In this document: positions 1 to 7,046 of the stretch, piece by piece
Layout of the letters: each line of letters starts with the position of its first letter
How positions within the stretch are numbered: position 1 is the first letter of the stretch
Source of the DNA: Pseudomonas saxonica
GTDB taxonomy: Bacteria; Pseudomonadota; Gammaproteobacteria; Pseudomonadales; Pseudomonadaceae
DNA length: 64,000 nt
Assembly (NCBI RefSeq): GCF_007858365.1
Contig: NZ_VFIO01000004.1
Coordinates: forward strand, 124,001 to 188,000
Reading direction: 5' to 3'
Position numbers and translations under genes: made by a program
Notes under the pieces: generated by a model
What the model saw: only the letters and a program-made list of their open reading frames with translations
What the model was told of the DNA's origin: nothing
Database searches by the model: none

Positions 1-746
1 CCTATTTCCGGTACACCTGGTTCTGGCGTGGCCAACGGCTGCTCAGGCAGCCGCTGAACGTCCAATGACGTGGGGCTGTCTTCTTCATCAGCAGGTTGCT
101 GCTCGTCAGGAATGGCATCGTTGAGGACCAGCACAGGCTCGCCGGGGTCCCTGACAGCAGAAGACTGGGGGGAGGCGACTTCACGAACTGGAGCAGGCTC
201 GGACGACGGCTTTTCGGCCTCGTTAGCCCCGAACAGCCGTTGCAACAACCCTGGCTTGACGGGCTCGGGCTCGTGCACCTGCCGCCCCAGCACCAAACCT
301 TGCAAGTGGCTGAGCTCGCCAAGCAACAGGGGAATTTCACGCGCTTGGGTCACCCGGCTGTCGAGCTGCTTGGCAAAAGCCTTTAACGGCTTGCTCACTT
401 CTCGGGGCAGCGGCATGGCTTGCAGTTGGGTGACCAAGGTAGTGAGCGCGGTGCTGACTTGCTCGACACGGGTTTCGCGACGCTGCTCGGAGTCGAGCAC
501 GGCCTTTTCGAGACGCGGCAGCAAAGCCGCCAGTGCAGCGTCCATGTCATCCGTACGCACGGCTTCGCGCATCTCTTTCATGCACTGGTCGACGGTACGG
601 TCTGTGCCCTCGGCGGCCAGTGTGCTGCGCACCAGACCACGGCGCAGCAAGTCGAGACGGGCATTCCAGCGCCGTTCAAGCTTTTCTTGTTGCTCGATAC
701 TTTTAAGGTACTTTTCTTTCCAGCGCTTGGCGTCGTCGGCGGTCAT
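1..746 (-). CDS. Probable diguanylate cyclase, N-terminal part only (DgcH-like)
   Basis: A reading frame stays open from an ATG at 746 to the window edge, giving about 248 residues with no stop. It starts MTADDAKRWKEKYL and is rich in charged helical sequence over roughly the first 165 residues. A Pro/Glu/Ser-rich linker follows (from about residue 170). No GGDEF motif lies in the window, so the catalytic domain would be beyond position 1. The assignment rests on the N-terminal sequence style and on the neighbours: in P. aeruginosa a GGDEF protein (DgcH) sits next to an EEP-family gene and dsbA. The ATG overlaps the stop of the upstream endonuclease gene by four bases (ATGA, 743-746), which suggests translational coupling. 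The N-terminal region would be cytoplasmic, as no signal peptide or membrane segment is visible. Confidence 0.65.
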   Translation of the reverse strand, partial: MTADDAKRWKEKYLKSIEQQEKLERRWNARLDLLRRGLVRSTLAAEGTDRTVDQCMKEMREAVRTDDMDAALAALLPRLEKAVLDSEQRRETRVEQVSTALTTLVTQLQAMPLPREVSKPLKAFAKQLDSRVTQAREIPLLLGELSHLQGLVLGRQVHEPEPVKPGLLQRLFGANEAEKPSSEPAPVREVASPQSSAVRDPGEPVLVLNDAIPDEQQPADEEDSPTSLDVQRLPEQPLATPEPGVPEI

Positions 747-1621
747 GCAAGTGGCTCATTGCCAGTCGGGCTTACCACGGGCAACGAATCGATGCCCACA
801 GTACCGGGCAGGCGAATCTCAACCGCCACAGGCAAATGGTCAGAAATGGGTTGATCCAATACCTGCACGCGTTCAAGCGTCAGGCTGGGGCTGAGCAAAA
901 TATGGTCAAGGCAACGCTGGGGCCGCCAGCTGGGGAAGGTGGCTTCCAATTGCGGCGCCAGCAAACCGAGGTCGCGTAAAGGTGATGTTTGTAACAGGTC
1001 TGCGGCATGGGTGTTCATATCGCCCATCAGCACCTGATGCTGATAGCCGCTCACCAGCTCGCGGATATAGGCCAGTTGCAGCGTTCGTGTTTTGGTACCC
1101 AGCGCCAAGTGCATGATCACCACGGCCAACGCATCTGGACCTTCACCAAAACGAACCAAAATGGCACCACGACCCGCAGGGCCGGGCAGGGGATGATCTT
1201 CAATCGCGGAAGGACGCAGCCGGCTGAGCACGCCGTTGCTATGTTGGGCCAAGCGACCGAGGTTGCGATTGAGTTGTTGATACCAATAGGGGAATTCACC
1301 CTGCTGGGCAAGGTACTTCACCTGATTGACGTAGCCAGATCGATGGCTGCCGCCATCCGCTTCTTGCAAGGCCACCAGATCAAAGTCGCTCAGCAAGTCG
1401 CCTATTTTATCCAGGTTACTGGTGCGCCCTTTGTGTGGCAGCACGTGCTGCCAGCTGCGGGTCAGATAATGGCGGTAACTTTGCGTGCTGTTACCAACCT
1501 GAATATTGAAACTGAGCAGCCGTAAACGTCGATCATCCGGCAACACGCTGGTTGCCAGATGATCCTCATTGACCTGCGCTTCGTGCAGGCCAACGATTCG
1601 TTCGCTTCTCCAGCGGCGCAT
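743..1621 (-). CDS. Endonuclease/exonuclease/phosphatase (EEP) family protein
   Basis: The 292-residue product carries the family's active-site blocks in order: ALQEAD (metal-binding Glu), GDMN in MGDMNTHAAD, and the C-terminal SDHLPV with the catalytic Asp-His pair. Members hydrolyse phosphodiester or phosphomonoester bonds in nucleic acids, inositol phosphates or sphingolipids; the substrate here cannot be read from sequence. There is no obvious signal peptide, so a cytoplasmic location is likely. It lies 15 bp downstream of dsbA on the same strand and overlaps the next gene by four bases, so dsbA, this gene and the GGDEF-type gene look like one transcription unit. The start shown has only a poor ribosome site. 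Confidence 0.85.
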   Translation of the reverse strand: MRRWRSERIVGLHEAQVNEDHLATSVLPDDRRLRLLSFNIQVGNSTQSYRHYLTRSWQHVLPHKGRTSNLDKIGDLLSDFDLVALQEADGGSHRSGYVNQVKYLAQQGEFPYWYQQLNRNLGRLAQHSNGVLSRLRPSAIEDHPLPGPAGRGAILVRFGEGPDALAVVIMHLALGTKTRTLQLAYIRELVSGYQHQVLMGDMNTHAADLLQTSPLRDLGLLAPQLEATFPSWRPQRCLDHILLSPSLTLERVQVLDQPISDHLPVAVEIRLPGTVGIDSLPVVSPTGNEPLA

Positions 1622-1636
1622 AGAGAAGGGCGCCGC

Positions 1637-2284
1637 TTAGTTTGTAGCCGCTTTGGCTGCGCGCTCTTTGGCGATCAATTGATCAGCGACGTTCAAAGCC
1701 TGCTCAGGACCACCCGCCGTGCCGAGGTCAAAGCGGTATTTGCCGTCAACGACCATGGTCGGCACACCTGAAATTTCATATTTCTTGGCGAGCTCTTTGG
1801 CTTTGACAATCTGACCTTTGATCGCAAACGAGTCGAAGGTCTGCAAGAACTTTGCTTTATCGACGCCCTGAGTGGCCAGGAAATCAGCCATTTCTTCCTT
1901 GTCGGTCAGACGCTTGCCTTCTTTCTGGATAGCGTTGAAAACTGCCGCATGTACCTTGTGCTCAACGCCCATGGCTTCAAGGGTCAGGAACATTTGACCG
2001 TGTGCGTCCCACGGGCCGCCAAACATAGCGGGCAGGCGGACGAAATTCACATCAGAAGGCAGTTTCTCGGCCCAAGGGTTAACGACGGGTTCAAAAGCGT
2101 AGCAATGGGGGCAGCCGTACCAGAACAGCTCGACCACTTCGATTTTGCCGGGCACGGCAACGGGTACAGCGCTGTTCAGCTCAATGTATGTTTTACCCGC
2201 TTCGAGCGGTACATCTGCAGCTTGAGCGGTCATGCCAAACAGAGTGGCACTGACGAGAGCGGCGCTGAGAATCAGGTTACGCAT
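1637..2284 (-). CDS. dsbA: Thiol:disulfide interchange protein DsbA
   Basis: A periplasmic oxidase that introduces disulfide bonds into exported proteins and is re-oxidised by DsbB. The 215-residue product has a cleavable signal peptide (residues 1-22, ending TAQA), a thioredoxin fold, the catalytic C58-P-H-C61 motif within FWYGCPHC, and the cis-proline loop GVPTMVV near the C-terminus. Length is normal for pseudomonad DsbA. The start at 2284 is preceded by AGGAG at good spacing. It precedes the EEP-family gene by 15 bp and is separated from cytochrome c4 by about 200 bp holding a terminator. Confidence 0.97.
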   Translation of the reverse strand: MRNLILSAALVSATLFGMTAQAADVPLEAGKTYIELNSAVPVAVPGKIEVVELFWYGCPHCYAFEPVVNPWAEKLPSDVNFVRLPAMFGGPWDAHGQMFLTLEAMGVEHKVHAAVFNAIQKEGKRLTDKEEMADFLATQGVDKAKFLQTFDSFAIKGQIVKAKELAKKYEISGVPTMVVDGKYRFDLGTAGGPEQALNVADQLIAKERAAKAATN

Positions 2285-2380
2285 GCTTTACTCCTGGACA
2301 TAGTGAAGTCGCTTCAACGTGACCTGTCTGACAGGCCTGTTATAACTTGAGTTCGGTAGTGTAGCGGTAGATGGTACGAA

Positions 2381-2404
2381 AAAGGGCAGCCTAAGCTGCC
2401 CTTT
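2381..2404 (-). terminator. Rho-independent terminator of cytochrome c4
   Basis: A perfect 10-bp stem (AAAGGGCAGC/GCTGCCCTTT) with a CTAA loop. On the minus strand it runs into TTTTTC, placing it as the terminator about 80 bp after the c4 stop. It also isolates dsbA from upstream transcription. Confidence 0.85.
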
Positions 2405-2482
2405 CAGGTTCACAGTCATACATTAAACGATCGTTAACGTCGCTAAAATCACCGGCCATTGGCGCTGACGCCCGTTCAAGCT

Positions 2483-3103
2483 TCAGTGCAGACCTTGAAT
2501 GTAACTGGCCAGCGCCTTGATGTCCTTGTTACTCAGCTTGGCTGAAATACTGCGCATGGTCATAGAGTCGCCGTCATTGGTGCGGTCGCCTTCGCGAAAG
2601 CCAATGAGCTGTTTCTCGATGTAGTCGGCGTGCTGGCCTCCCAGATGCGGGAAGCCGGCAGGTGCATTACCAACGCCATCTGGCGAATGGCAGCCCGTGC
2701 ATGCGGGTAAGCCTTTGCTTAAGTCGCCACCGCGGAACAGCGCCTGGCCGCGCTCAACCAGTTTCGGGTCAGCAGCACCGACCGAGTTTTTCTGTTTGGC
2801 GTAATACGCGGCGATGTCCGCAAGATCCTGCTCGCTCAGGTTGGTCAGCTGACCGGTCATTTCCAGCACCTGACGCTTGCCATCCTTGATGTCGGTCAGT
2901 TGCTTGAGCAGGTAGCGTTCACCTTGCCCTGCGAGTTTCGGAAAGTTGGGGGCCGCGCTATTGCCGTCCGGGCCATGACAGGCACCACATACGGCGGTTT
3001 TTGCCTGGCCGGCTGATGCATCGCCCACAATGGCGGCACTTGCCGCTTGAGCCATACCGGTCACGCCAAAGGTCAACAGCAGACTCACGAATAATTTGTT
3101 CAT
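2483..3103 (-). CDS. cc4: Cytochrome c4 (dihaem)
   Basis: A dihaem electron carrier of the periplasm that passes electrons between the bc1 complex and terminal oxidases. The 206-residue protein has a signal peptide (residues 1-20, ending AQA) and two c-type haem sites, C39-GA-C42-H43 and C136-TG-C139-H140, each in a cytochrome-c half, as expected for c4. Likely axial methionines are present after each site. It is transcribed away from engB. In P. aeruginosa a further cytochrome gene lies between c4 and engB; that gene is absent here. The start has only a weak ribosome site (GGATTAG). Confidence 0.95.
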   Translation of the reverse strand: MNKLFVSLLLTFGVTGMAQAASAAIVGDASAGQAKTAVCGACHGPDGNSAAPNFPKLAGQGERYLLKQLTDIKDGKRQVLEMTGQLTNLSEQDLADIAAYYAKQKNSVGAADPKLVERGQALFRGGDLSKGLPACTGCHSPDGVGNAPAGFPHLGGQHADYIEKQLIGFREGDRTNDGDSMTMRSISAKLSNKDIKALASYIQGLH

Positions 3104-3566
3104 CAGCTAATCCAACTACGGCTAAGGGTTAAAGAGTTGTGGCCGGGCTTACTCTGTCATCCAGAGGATGAATCTTCGGTAATCCTCGGCACAGCGGTCC
3201 ATGCACACACTTCACGCGGCGGCATCGCCTTGAAACCCTGAGTCACGCGCTGTAACAGCGTCTGCGTACCTTGCTTGAACATGGCGTGCGCCGGTTAAAG
3301 GGCTACAAACAGACCTGCATGGCAGACAAATTAACGCGGTTGAGCACGGTCTCCGATTGCGGTGTAGCCTCAATGCTGACAAATGGCATCAAGACACGGG
3401 GAGCTGGCTGCGTTCTAATGCGCAACATGATTTTTGCTCCCGCGTACTTCATCCTGCGCTGGGACAAAGCACACACAAAATCTGCGGCATTATATACTGG
3501 CGCCACTGAAACGGAAACGACACGCTCGCCGCGTCCCTTCCTGACGCCGCTCACATCGGAAATCCC
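3104..3566. other. Divergent intergenic region between cytochrome c4 and engB
   Basis: 463 bp with no credible gene. Open frames that cross it (for example 3271-3720 plus and 3303-4001 minus) run out of frame or antisense through engB and look like noise. It holds a weak dyad GAGGAT...ATCCTC at 3164-3187 and a possible sigma-70 -10 box TATACT at 3493-3498 for engB with no good -35. The stretch may contain remnants of the cytochrome gene found here in P. aeruginosa, but no haem motif was seen. Confidence 0.5.
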
Positions 3567-4220
3567 ATGCAACTCAAGAATCCCATTCTCGGTCTGTGCC
3601 AACAGGCTACCTTTATGCTCAGCGCTGCCAAAGTGGAGCAATGCCCTGACGACGAAGGTTATGAAGTCGCGTTTGCCGGGCGTTCCAACGCCGGCAAGTC
3701 CAGCGCACTCAACACTTTGACGCACGCCAGCCTGGCCCGCACCTCGAAAACACCAGGCCGTACCCAGTTGCTCAACTTCTTCAAACTGGACGAAGAACGT
3801 CGCCTGGTTGACTTGCCGGGTTACGGCTACGCCAAGGTGCCTATCCCGTTGAAGCTGCACTGGCAGCGTCACCTTGAAGCCTATTTTGGCAGCCGCGAAA
3901 GCCTCAAAGGTGTGATTTTGATGATGGACATCCGTCATCCAATGACAGATTTCGACCTGTTGATGCTCGACTGGACAGTTTCCAGCGGCATGCCGATGCA
4001 TATTTTGCTGACCAAGGCTGACAAACTGACGTACGGCGCTGCGAAAAATACGCTGCTCAAAATCCAGTCTGATATCCGCAAACAGTGGGGCGACGCCGTC
4101 ACTATCCAGCTGTTCTCCACGCCAAAGCGCATGGGCCTGGAAGAGGCTTACACCGTGCTGGCTCGCTGGATGGAGCTGCCCAACAAGGGCGAAGAGCTGG
4201 TTGAAGAGACGGCAGAGTAA
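3567..4220 (+). CDS. engB: Ribosome biogenesis GTPase EngB/YsxC/YihA
   Basis: An essential GTPase needed for maturation of the large ribosomal subunit. The 217-residue protein has the G1 loop GRSNAGKS (38-45), the switch/G3 motif DLPGYG (82-87), G4 TKAD (149-152), and the family signature [10 protein letters not shown] between G1 and G3. Length is standard. The start codon has only a weak Shine-Dalgarno match (CGGAA). Its 3' end converges on the ErsA-like small RNA, whose terminator lies 12-52 bp past the engB stop and may also stop engB transcripts. This order, engB convergent with a small RNA, mirrors yihA-spf in E. coli. Confidence 0.97.
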   Translation: MQLKNPILGLCQQATFMLSAAKVEQCPDDEGYEVAFAGRSNAGKSSALNTLTHASLARTSKTPGRTQLLNFFKLDEERRLVDLPGYGYAKVPIPLKLHWQRHLEAYFGSRESLKGVILMMDIRHPMTDFDLLMLDWTVSSGMPMHILLTKADKLTYGAAKNTLLKIQSDIRKQWGDAVTIQLFSTPKRMGLEEAYTVLARWMELPNKGEELVEETAE

Positions 4221-4231
4221 GAAATTGCAGG

Positions 4232-4272
4232 CAAAAAAAACCCCGGACTTCGTATTGGGGGAGAAGTTCGGG
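4232..4272 (-). terminator. Terminator of the ErsA-like RNA
   Basis: Arms CCCCGAACTTC and GAAGTCCGGGG pair with a single A-C mismatch on the minus strand and are followed by TTTTTTTT. On the plus strand the mismatch becomes a G-U pair but there is no U-run, so the hairpin is designed for the minus-strand RNA. Confidence 0.85.
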
Positions 4273-4362
4273 GTTCAAGTGCTGGACCGCTAGGGCGTGG
4301 TCCAGCAATCTGCCAACACTTAACACAACATTAGGAGCATTGAAGGGCTTCAGCAGCCATTC
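4232..4362 (-). ncRNA. ersA: ErsA-type small regulatory RNA
   Basis: The minus strand between rpiA and engB carries a complete small-RNA unit of about 131 nt. It has an AlgU-like promoter (-10 at 4373-4369), a predicted 5' end near 4362, a stem formed by GCTGGACC/GGTCCAGC (4306-4281), and a final hairpin followed by eight Ts (4240-4233). The terminator loop contains the C-rich run CTCCCCC (about 4264-4258), suited to pairing with purine-rich ribosome sites. From memory, ErsA of P. aeruginosa is a 132-nt, sigma-22-dependent RNA beside engB, in the syntenic place of Spot 42, that regulates algC, amrZ and oprD. Length, promoter class and neighbour all agree. The ends are predicted, not measured. 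Confidence 0.8.
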
Positions 4363-4368
4363 AAAAAA

Positions 4369-4396
4369 TCTGAGTCGTGTTGGGCAGATTTAGTTC
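4369..4396 (-). promoter_or_regulatory. AlgU (sigma-22/RpoE-type) promoter of the ErsA-like RNA
   Basis: On the minus strand GAACTA (4396-4391) and TCAGA (4373-4369) are 17 bp apart. This is close to the envelope-stress consensus GAACTT-N16/17-TCTGA. It would start transcription about 6-7 bases downstream, near 4362. Confidence 0.7.
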
Positions 4397-4442
4397 CTTG
4401 GGGCAGAAAATAATTTCGCCGCCAGAGCGAACTCGCTGACTG

Positions 4443-5114
4443 TTACTTGCGGAGGGTTTTGACCCCCTCAGGTGTACCCAGCAGCAGCAAATCAGCCGGA
4501 CGGGCCGCAAACAGCCCGTTGGTAACAACACCCACAATGTTGTTGATTTGACGTTCCAGCTCCACCGGGTTGGTGATCTGCATGTTGAACACGTCAATGA
4601 TGATATTGCCGTTGTCTGTCACCACGCCTTCACGGTAAACCGGGTCACCGCCCAGCTTGACCAGCTCACGGGCCACGTGGCTGCGGGCCATGGGAATCAC
4701 TTCTACCGGCAACGGGAATGCGCCCAATACAGGCACCAGCTTGCTGGCATCCGCGATGCAGATAAATGTTTTGGCCACCGCCGCGACGATCTTTTCGCGG
4801 GTCAGAGCTGCGCCCCCGCCTTTGATCAAGTTCAGGTGTTCGTCGCTTTCATCGGCCCCATCAACGTAAAACTCCAGGTCAGTGACGGTGTTCAATTCGT
4901 ATACGGGAATGCCGTGGCCTTTAAGGCGTGCAGCGGTCGCTTCAGAGCTGGCCACTGCGCCGTCGAATGCACCTTTGTGCAACGCCAGGGCGTCAATGAA
5001 GCAGTTGGCCGTGGAGCCGGTACCGACACCAATGACGCTCTTGTCATCCAGCTTTGGAAGGATGAAGTCGACAGCAGCCTGGGCAACGGCCTGCTTGAGT
5101 TGATCTTGAGTCAT
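4443..5114 (-). CDS. rpiA: Ribose-5-phosphate isomerase A
   Basis: Interconverts ribose 5-phosphate and ribulose 5-phosphate in the non-oxidative pentose phosphate pathway (cytoplasm). The 223-residue product shows the phosphate-binding loop [12 protein letters not shown], the SSEATAARL segment, the catalytic-region motif [12 protein letters not shown], and [13 protein letters not shown] chose the ATG at 5114 (MTQDQLKQ), preceded by GGAG at normal spacing, rather than the 13-residue upstream extension. In many pseudomonads rpiA is divergent from ilvA; here ilvA is not adjacent and rpiA instead flanks the ErsA-like RNA where polA would be expected. Confidence 0.96.
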   Translation of the reverse strand: MTQDQLKQAVAQAAVDFILPKLDDKSVIGVGTGSTANCFIDALALHKGAFDGAVASSEATAARLKGHGIPVYELNTVTDLEFYVDGADESDEHLNLIKGGGAALTREKIVAAVAKTFICIADASKLVPVLGAFPLPVEVIPMARSHVARELVKLGGDPVYREGVVTDNGNIIIDVFNMQITNPVELERQINNIVGVVTNGLFAARPADLLLLGTPEGVKTLRK

Positions 5115-5381
5115 ACGGGCTCCGGAGCGGGACTGAAAACAGAAAGCGCGCATTATACGGTGATGTGCACGGGATCAAATGCCCCAATAGGTGCCGATTG
5201 GCAGTTATCCACAGAAGAGGTGAAAACCTTTCGACTGATACCAGCCTCTAAAGACTGAAGGAAGTATCAGCCACAATTAATGACTTTTTGGTTATTAACA
5301 AATAGCTTCTTATTCCTTAGCGAATCTAAAAAGCGTCCCTATACTGACTCGGTAACACACCAACAGCAGGAGGCGCCCCCC
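5115..5381. promoter_or_regulatory. Divergent rpiA/hydrolase promoter region with AT-rich sulfur-type sequence
   Basis: The 267 bp between divergent rpiA and the hydrolase contain a perfect DnaA box sequence (TTATCCACA, 5205-5213; single, probably chance). From 5285 to about 5345 there is an AT-rich stretch with TTCTTATTCCTTA. This resembles AT-rich tracts before the tau/porin, lsfA and ssu genes later in the window, which fits a sulfur-responsive promoter for the hydrolase-AAA+ pair. This is a visual resemblance only. Confidence 0.35.
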
Positions 5382-5963
5382 ATGGGAAACGAGTCGATTC
5401 GCTATCTGATAGTGCCGGGCTGGCAAGGTTCGTCTGACGATCATTGGCAAACCCACTGGCAAAATAGCTTGCCGAACAGTGCCCGTGTGGAGCAGGCCGA
5501 CTGGCTGACCCCGCGCCTCGAAGACTGGGTTGCAGCACTCGCCGAGGGCATCGCCTGCGACAGCACGCCGGTCATTTTGATTGCCCATAGCTTGGGCTGC
5601 ATCACTGTCGCGCATTGGGCCCAGCGTGCGCCTGCCAGCCAGATCAGTCAGGTACGCGGGGCATTGCTGGTCGCCCCGGCCGATGTCGAACGACCCACCT
5701 GCGCCCCGGCCTTGCGTAACTTTGCACCGATCCCTGCTCAACGGTTGCCGTTTCCCAGCCAGATTGTCAGCTCCGACAACGACGCTGCCGTCAGCGCCAC
5801 CCGGGCAATGGAATTCGCTCAGCAATGGGGTGCCAAGATCGGAATTATCAGCGGCGCCGGTCATATCAACGTCAAATCCGGGCATCAACGCTGGGAGCAA
5901 GGATTCGCATACCTTTACCACCTGCAAACCCGCATCGAGCACGACGCCCTGCGCCGCGCGTAA
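5382..5963 (+). CDS. RBBP9/YdeN-family alpha/beta hydrolase
   Basis: A 193-residue serine hydrolase of the small RBBP9/YdeN group. The N-terminal IVPGWQGSSDDHWQTHW is typical of the family, the nucleophile elbow is AHSLGC (GxSxG-like), and the C-terminal GAGHIN supplies the catalytic His. The substrate is unknown. I chose the ATG at 5382 because AGGAGG lies at 5369-5374; an upstream in-frame start at 5280 has no ribosome site. The AAA+ gene begins 49 bp after its stop on the same strand, and metQ follows, so the three may be co-regulated. Close pseudomonad relatives commonly pair this hydrolase with an SfnR-like protein in sulfur-responsive loci (recollection). Confidence 0.85.
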   Translation: MGNESIRYLIVPGWQGSSDDHWQTHWQNSLPNSARVEQADWLTPRLEDWVAALAEGIACDSTPVILIAHSLGCITVAHWAQRAPASQISQVRGALLVAPADVERPTCAPALRNFAPIPAQRLPFPSQIVSSDNDAAVSATRAMEFAQQWGAKIGIISGAGHINVKSGHQRWEQGFAYLYHLQTRIEHDALRRA

Positions 5964-6012
5964 TTTTTAGTAACGCCCGCGCCCACCCTACGGCGGCGGG
6001 CGGGAGCCTGCC

Positions 6013-6909
6013 ATGAGCCTGCACGAAACCTTTGGCCAGCCATTGCTGACCTTTCCCGACGCTGAAAAAAGCCCACTGAGCATCCGCGCCAAGGCACTGG
6101 TGTTTGTCGACCCGCGCTCGCGTCAGTTGCGCGACGACCTGGAGCGTTTAGCGCCGCGTGCGCTGCCCGTGTTGATACGCGGAGAAACCGGCAGCGGCAA
6201 GGAACTGCTCGCCCGGCACATTCACCGGGCCAGCGACCGTACAGGTCTGTTTGTTTCAGTGAATTGCGGGGCAATCAGCCCGACTTACGCTGACGCGGAG
6301 CTGTTCGGCTACGCCCCGGGGGCGCACACCAGTTCGGCCAGCAGCCGCGCGGGCTGGTTCGGCTCTGCCAATGGCGGCACTTTGTACCTGGATGAAATCG
6401 GCGATTTGCCACAGGCCATTCAGGTCAAACTGCTCGCCGCGCTTGAAACTCATGAAGTGACGCGGGTAGGGGCCCACCATCCCAACCCGGTGGATGTGCG
6501 TCTGGTGGCCGCTACCAGCATCGATCTGGCGCAAGCAGTAAAGGCTGGCAAGTTCCACGAACGCTTGTACCACTACCTCAGTGAAGGCCGTCTTGACTTG
6601 CCGGCCTTGCGTGAGCGGGTGGGCGATATTATGTCGTTGGCCGAATACTTTTTGGGCATCTACAGCCAGCGCTTGAACCTGCCCGTGCCATTTATCACTG
6701 ACAGCGCACAACGTGTGCTGGAGCGTCATAGTTGGCCGGGCAATACCCGGGAGCTGGAAAATGTGATTCATTTTGCGTTGCTGGTGAGCACGGGCGATGA
6801 GATTTTGCCGGAGCATTTAAACCTGCCTGATTCGCTCAGCCAGATTGAAGCCTTCGTACAGGGGGCGACTGCACAGGAATTGGCGGCTCTGAAAAAATTG
6901 CTGGCTTGA
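6013..6909 (+). CDS. Sigma-54-type AAA+ domain protein, SfnR-like, without HTH and with altered GAFTGA loop
   Basis: A 298-residue protein that is essentially an isolated bacterial enhancer-binding-protein AAA+ domain. It has Walker A GETGSGKE (57-64), Walker B GGTLYLDEIGD (121-131) and the PGNTRELEN helical segment near the C-terminus. Three features are abnormal for a sigma-54 activator. The GAFTGA loop reads GAHTSS (103-108). The arginine-finger segment usually reading FRxDLYYRL is FHERLYHYL (181-189). The protein ends at ELAALKKLLA with no Fis-type helix-turn-helix. There is also no N-terminal sensor domain, as in SfnR. It may act in trans with a full-length partner, or no longer activate sigma-54 directly. 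The start follows a GCGGGAG ribosome site. Confidence 0.85.
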   Translation: MSLHETFGQPLLTFPDAEKSPLSIRAKALVFVDPRSRQLRDDLERLAPRALPVLIRGETGSGKELLARHIHRASDRTGLFVSVNCGAISPTYADAELFGYAPGAHTSSASSRAGWFGSANGGTLYLDEIGDLPQAIQVKLLAALETHEVTRVGAHHPNPVDVRLVAATSIDLAQAVKAGKFHERLYHYLSEGRLDLPALRERVGDIMSLAEYFLGIYSQRLNLPVPFITDSAQRVLERHSWPGNTRELENVIHFALLVSTGDEILPEHLNLPDSLSQIEAFVQGATAQELAALKKLLA

Positions 6910-7046
6910 GTGCCAAAAGGCAAGTGAACAAAATGGAATAACAAGCTGAATAAATATTATTGTTCGGGAATAAAGATTCTCGGTATTGTCCGCTTCGTCT
7001 TCCAAAAAAACCGTCAATCAAGCGGTCACTGACTTAAGGGCATTGC

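Noticed and set aside
2..340. A 112-codon minus-strand frame at the window edge
   Set aside because: It is a different frame from the DgcH-like gene, which starts at 746 and runs off the edge with better residue composition.
3271..3720. A 149-codon plus-strand frame upstream of and into engB
   Set aside because: Overlaps engB in another frame, no ribosome site, no family resemblance.
5205..5213. A perfect DnaA box (TTATCCACA) in the rpiA upstream region
   Set aside because: Only a single copy with no cluster, AT-rich unwinding region or dnaA/dnaN genes nearby, so it is not evidence of an origin.
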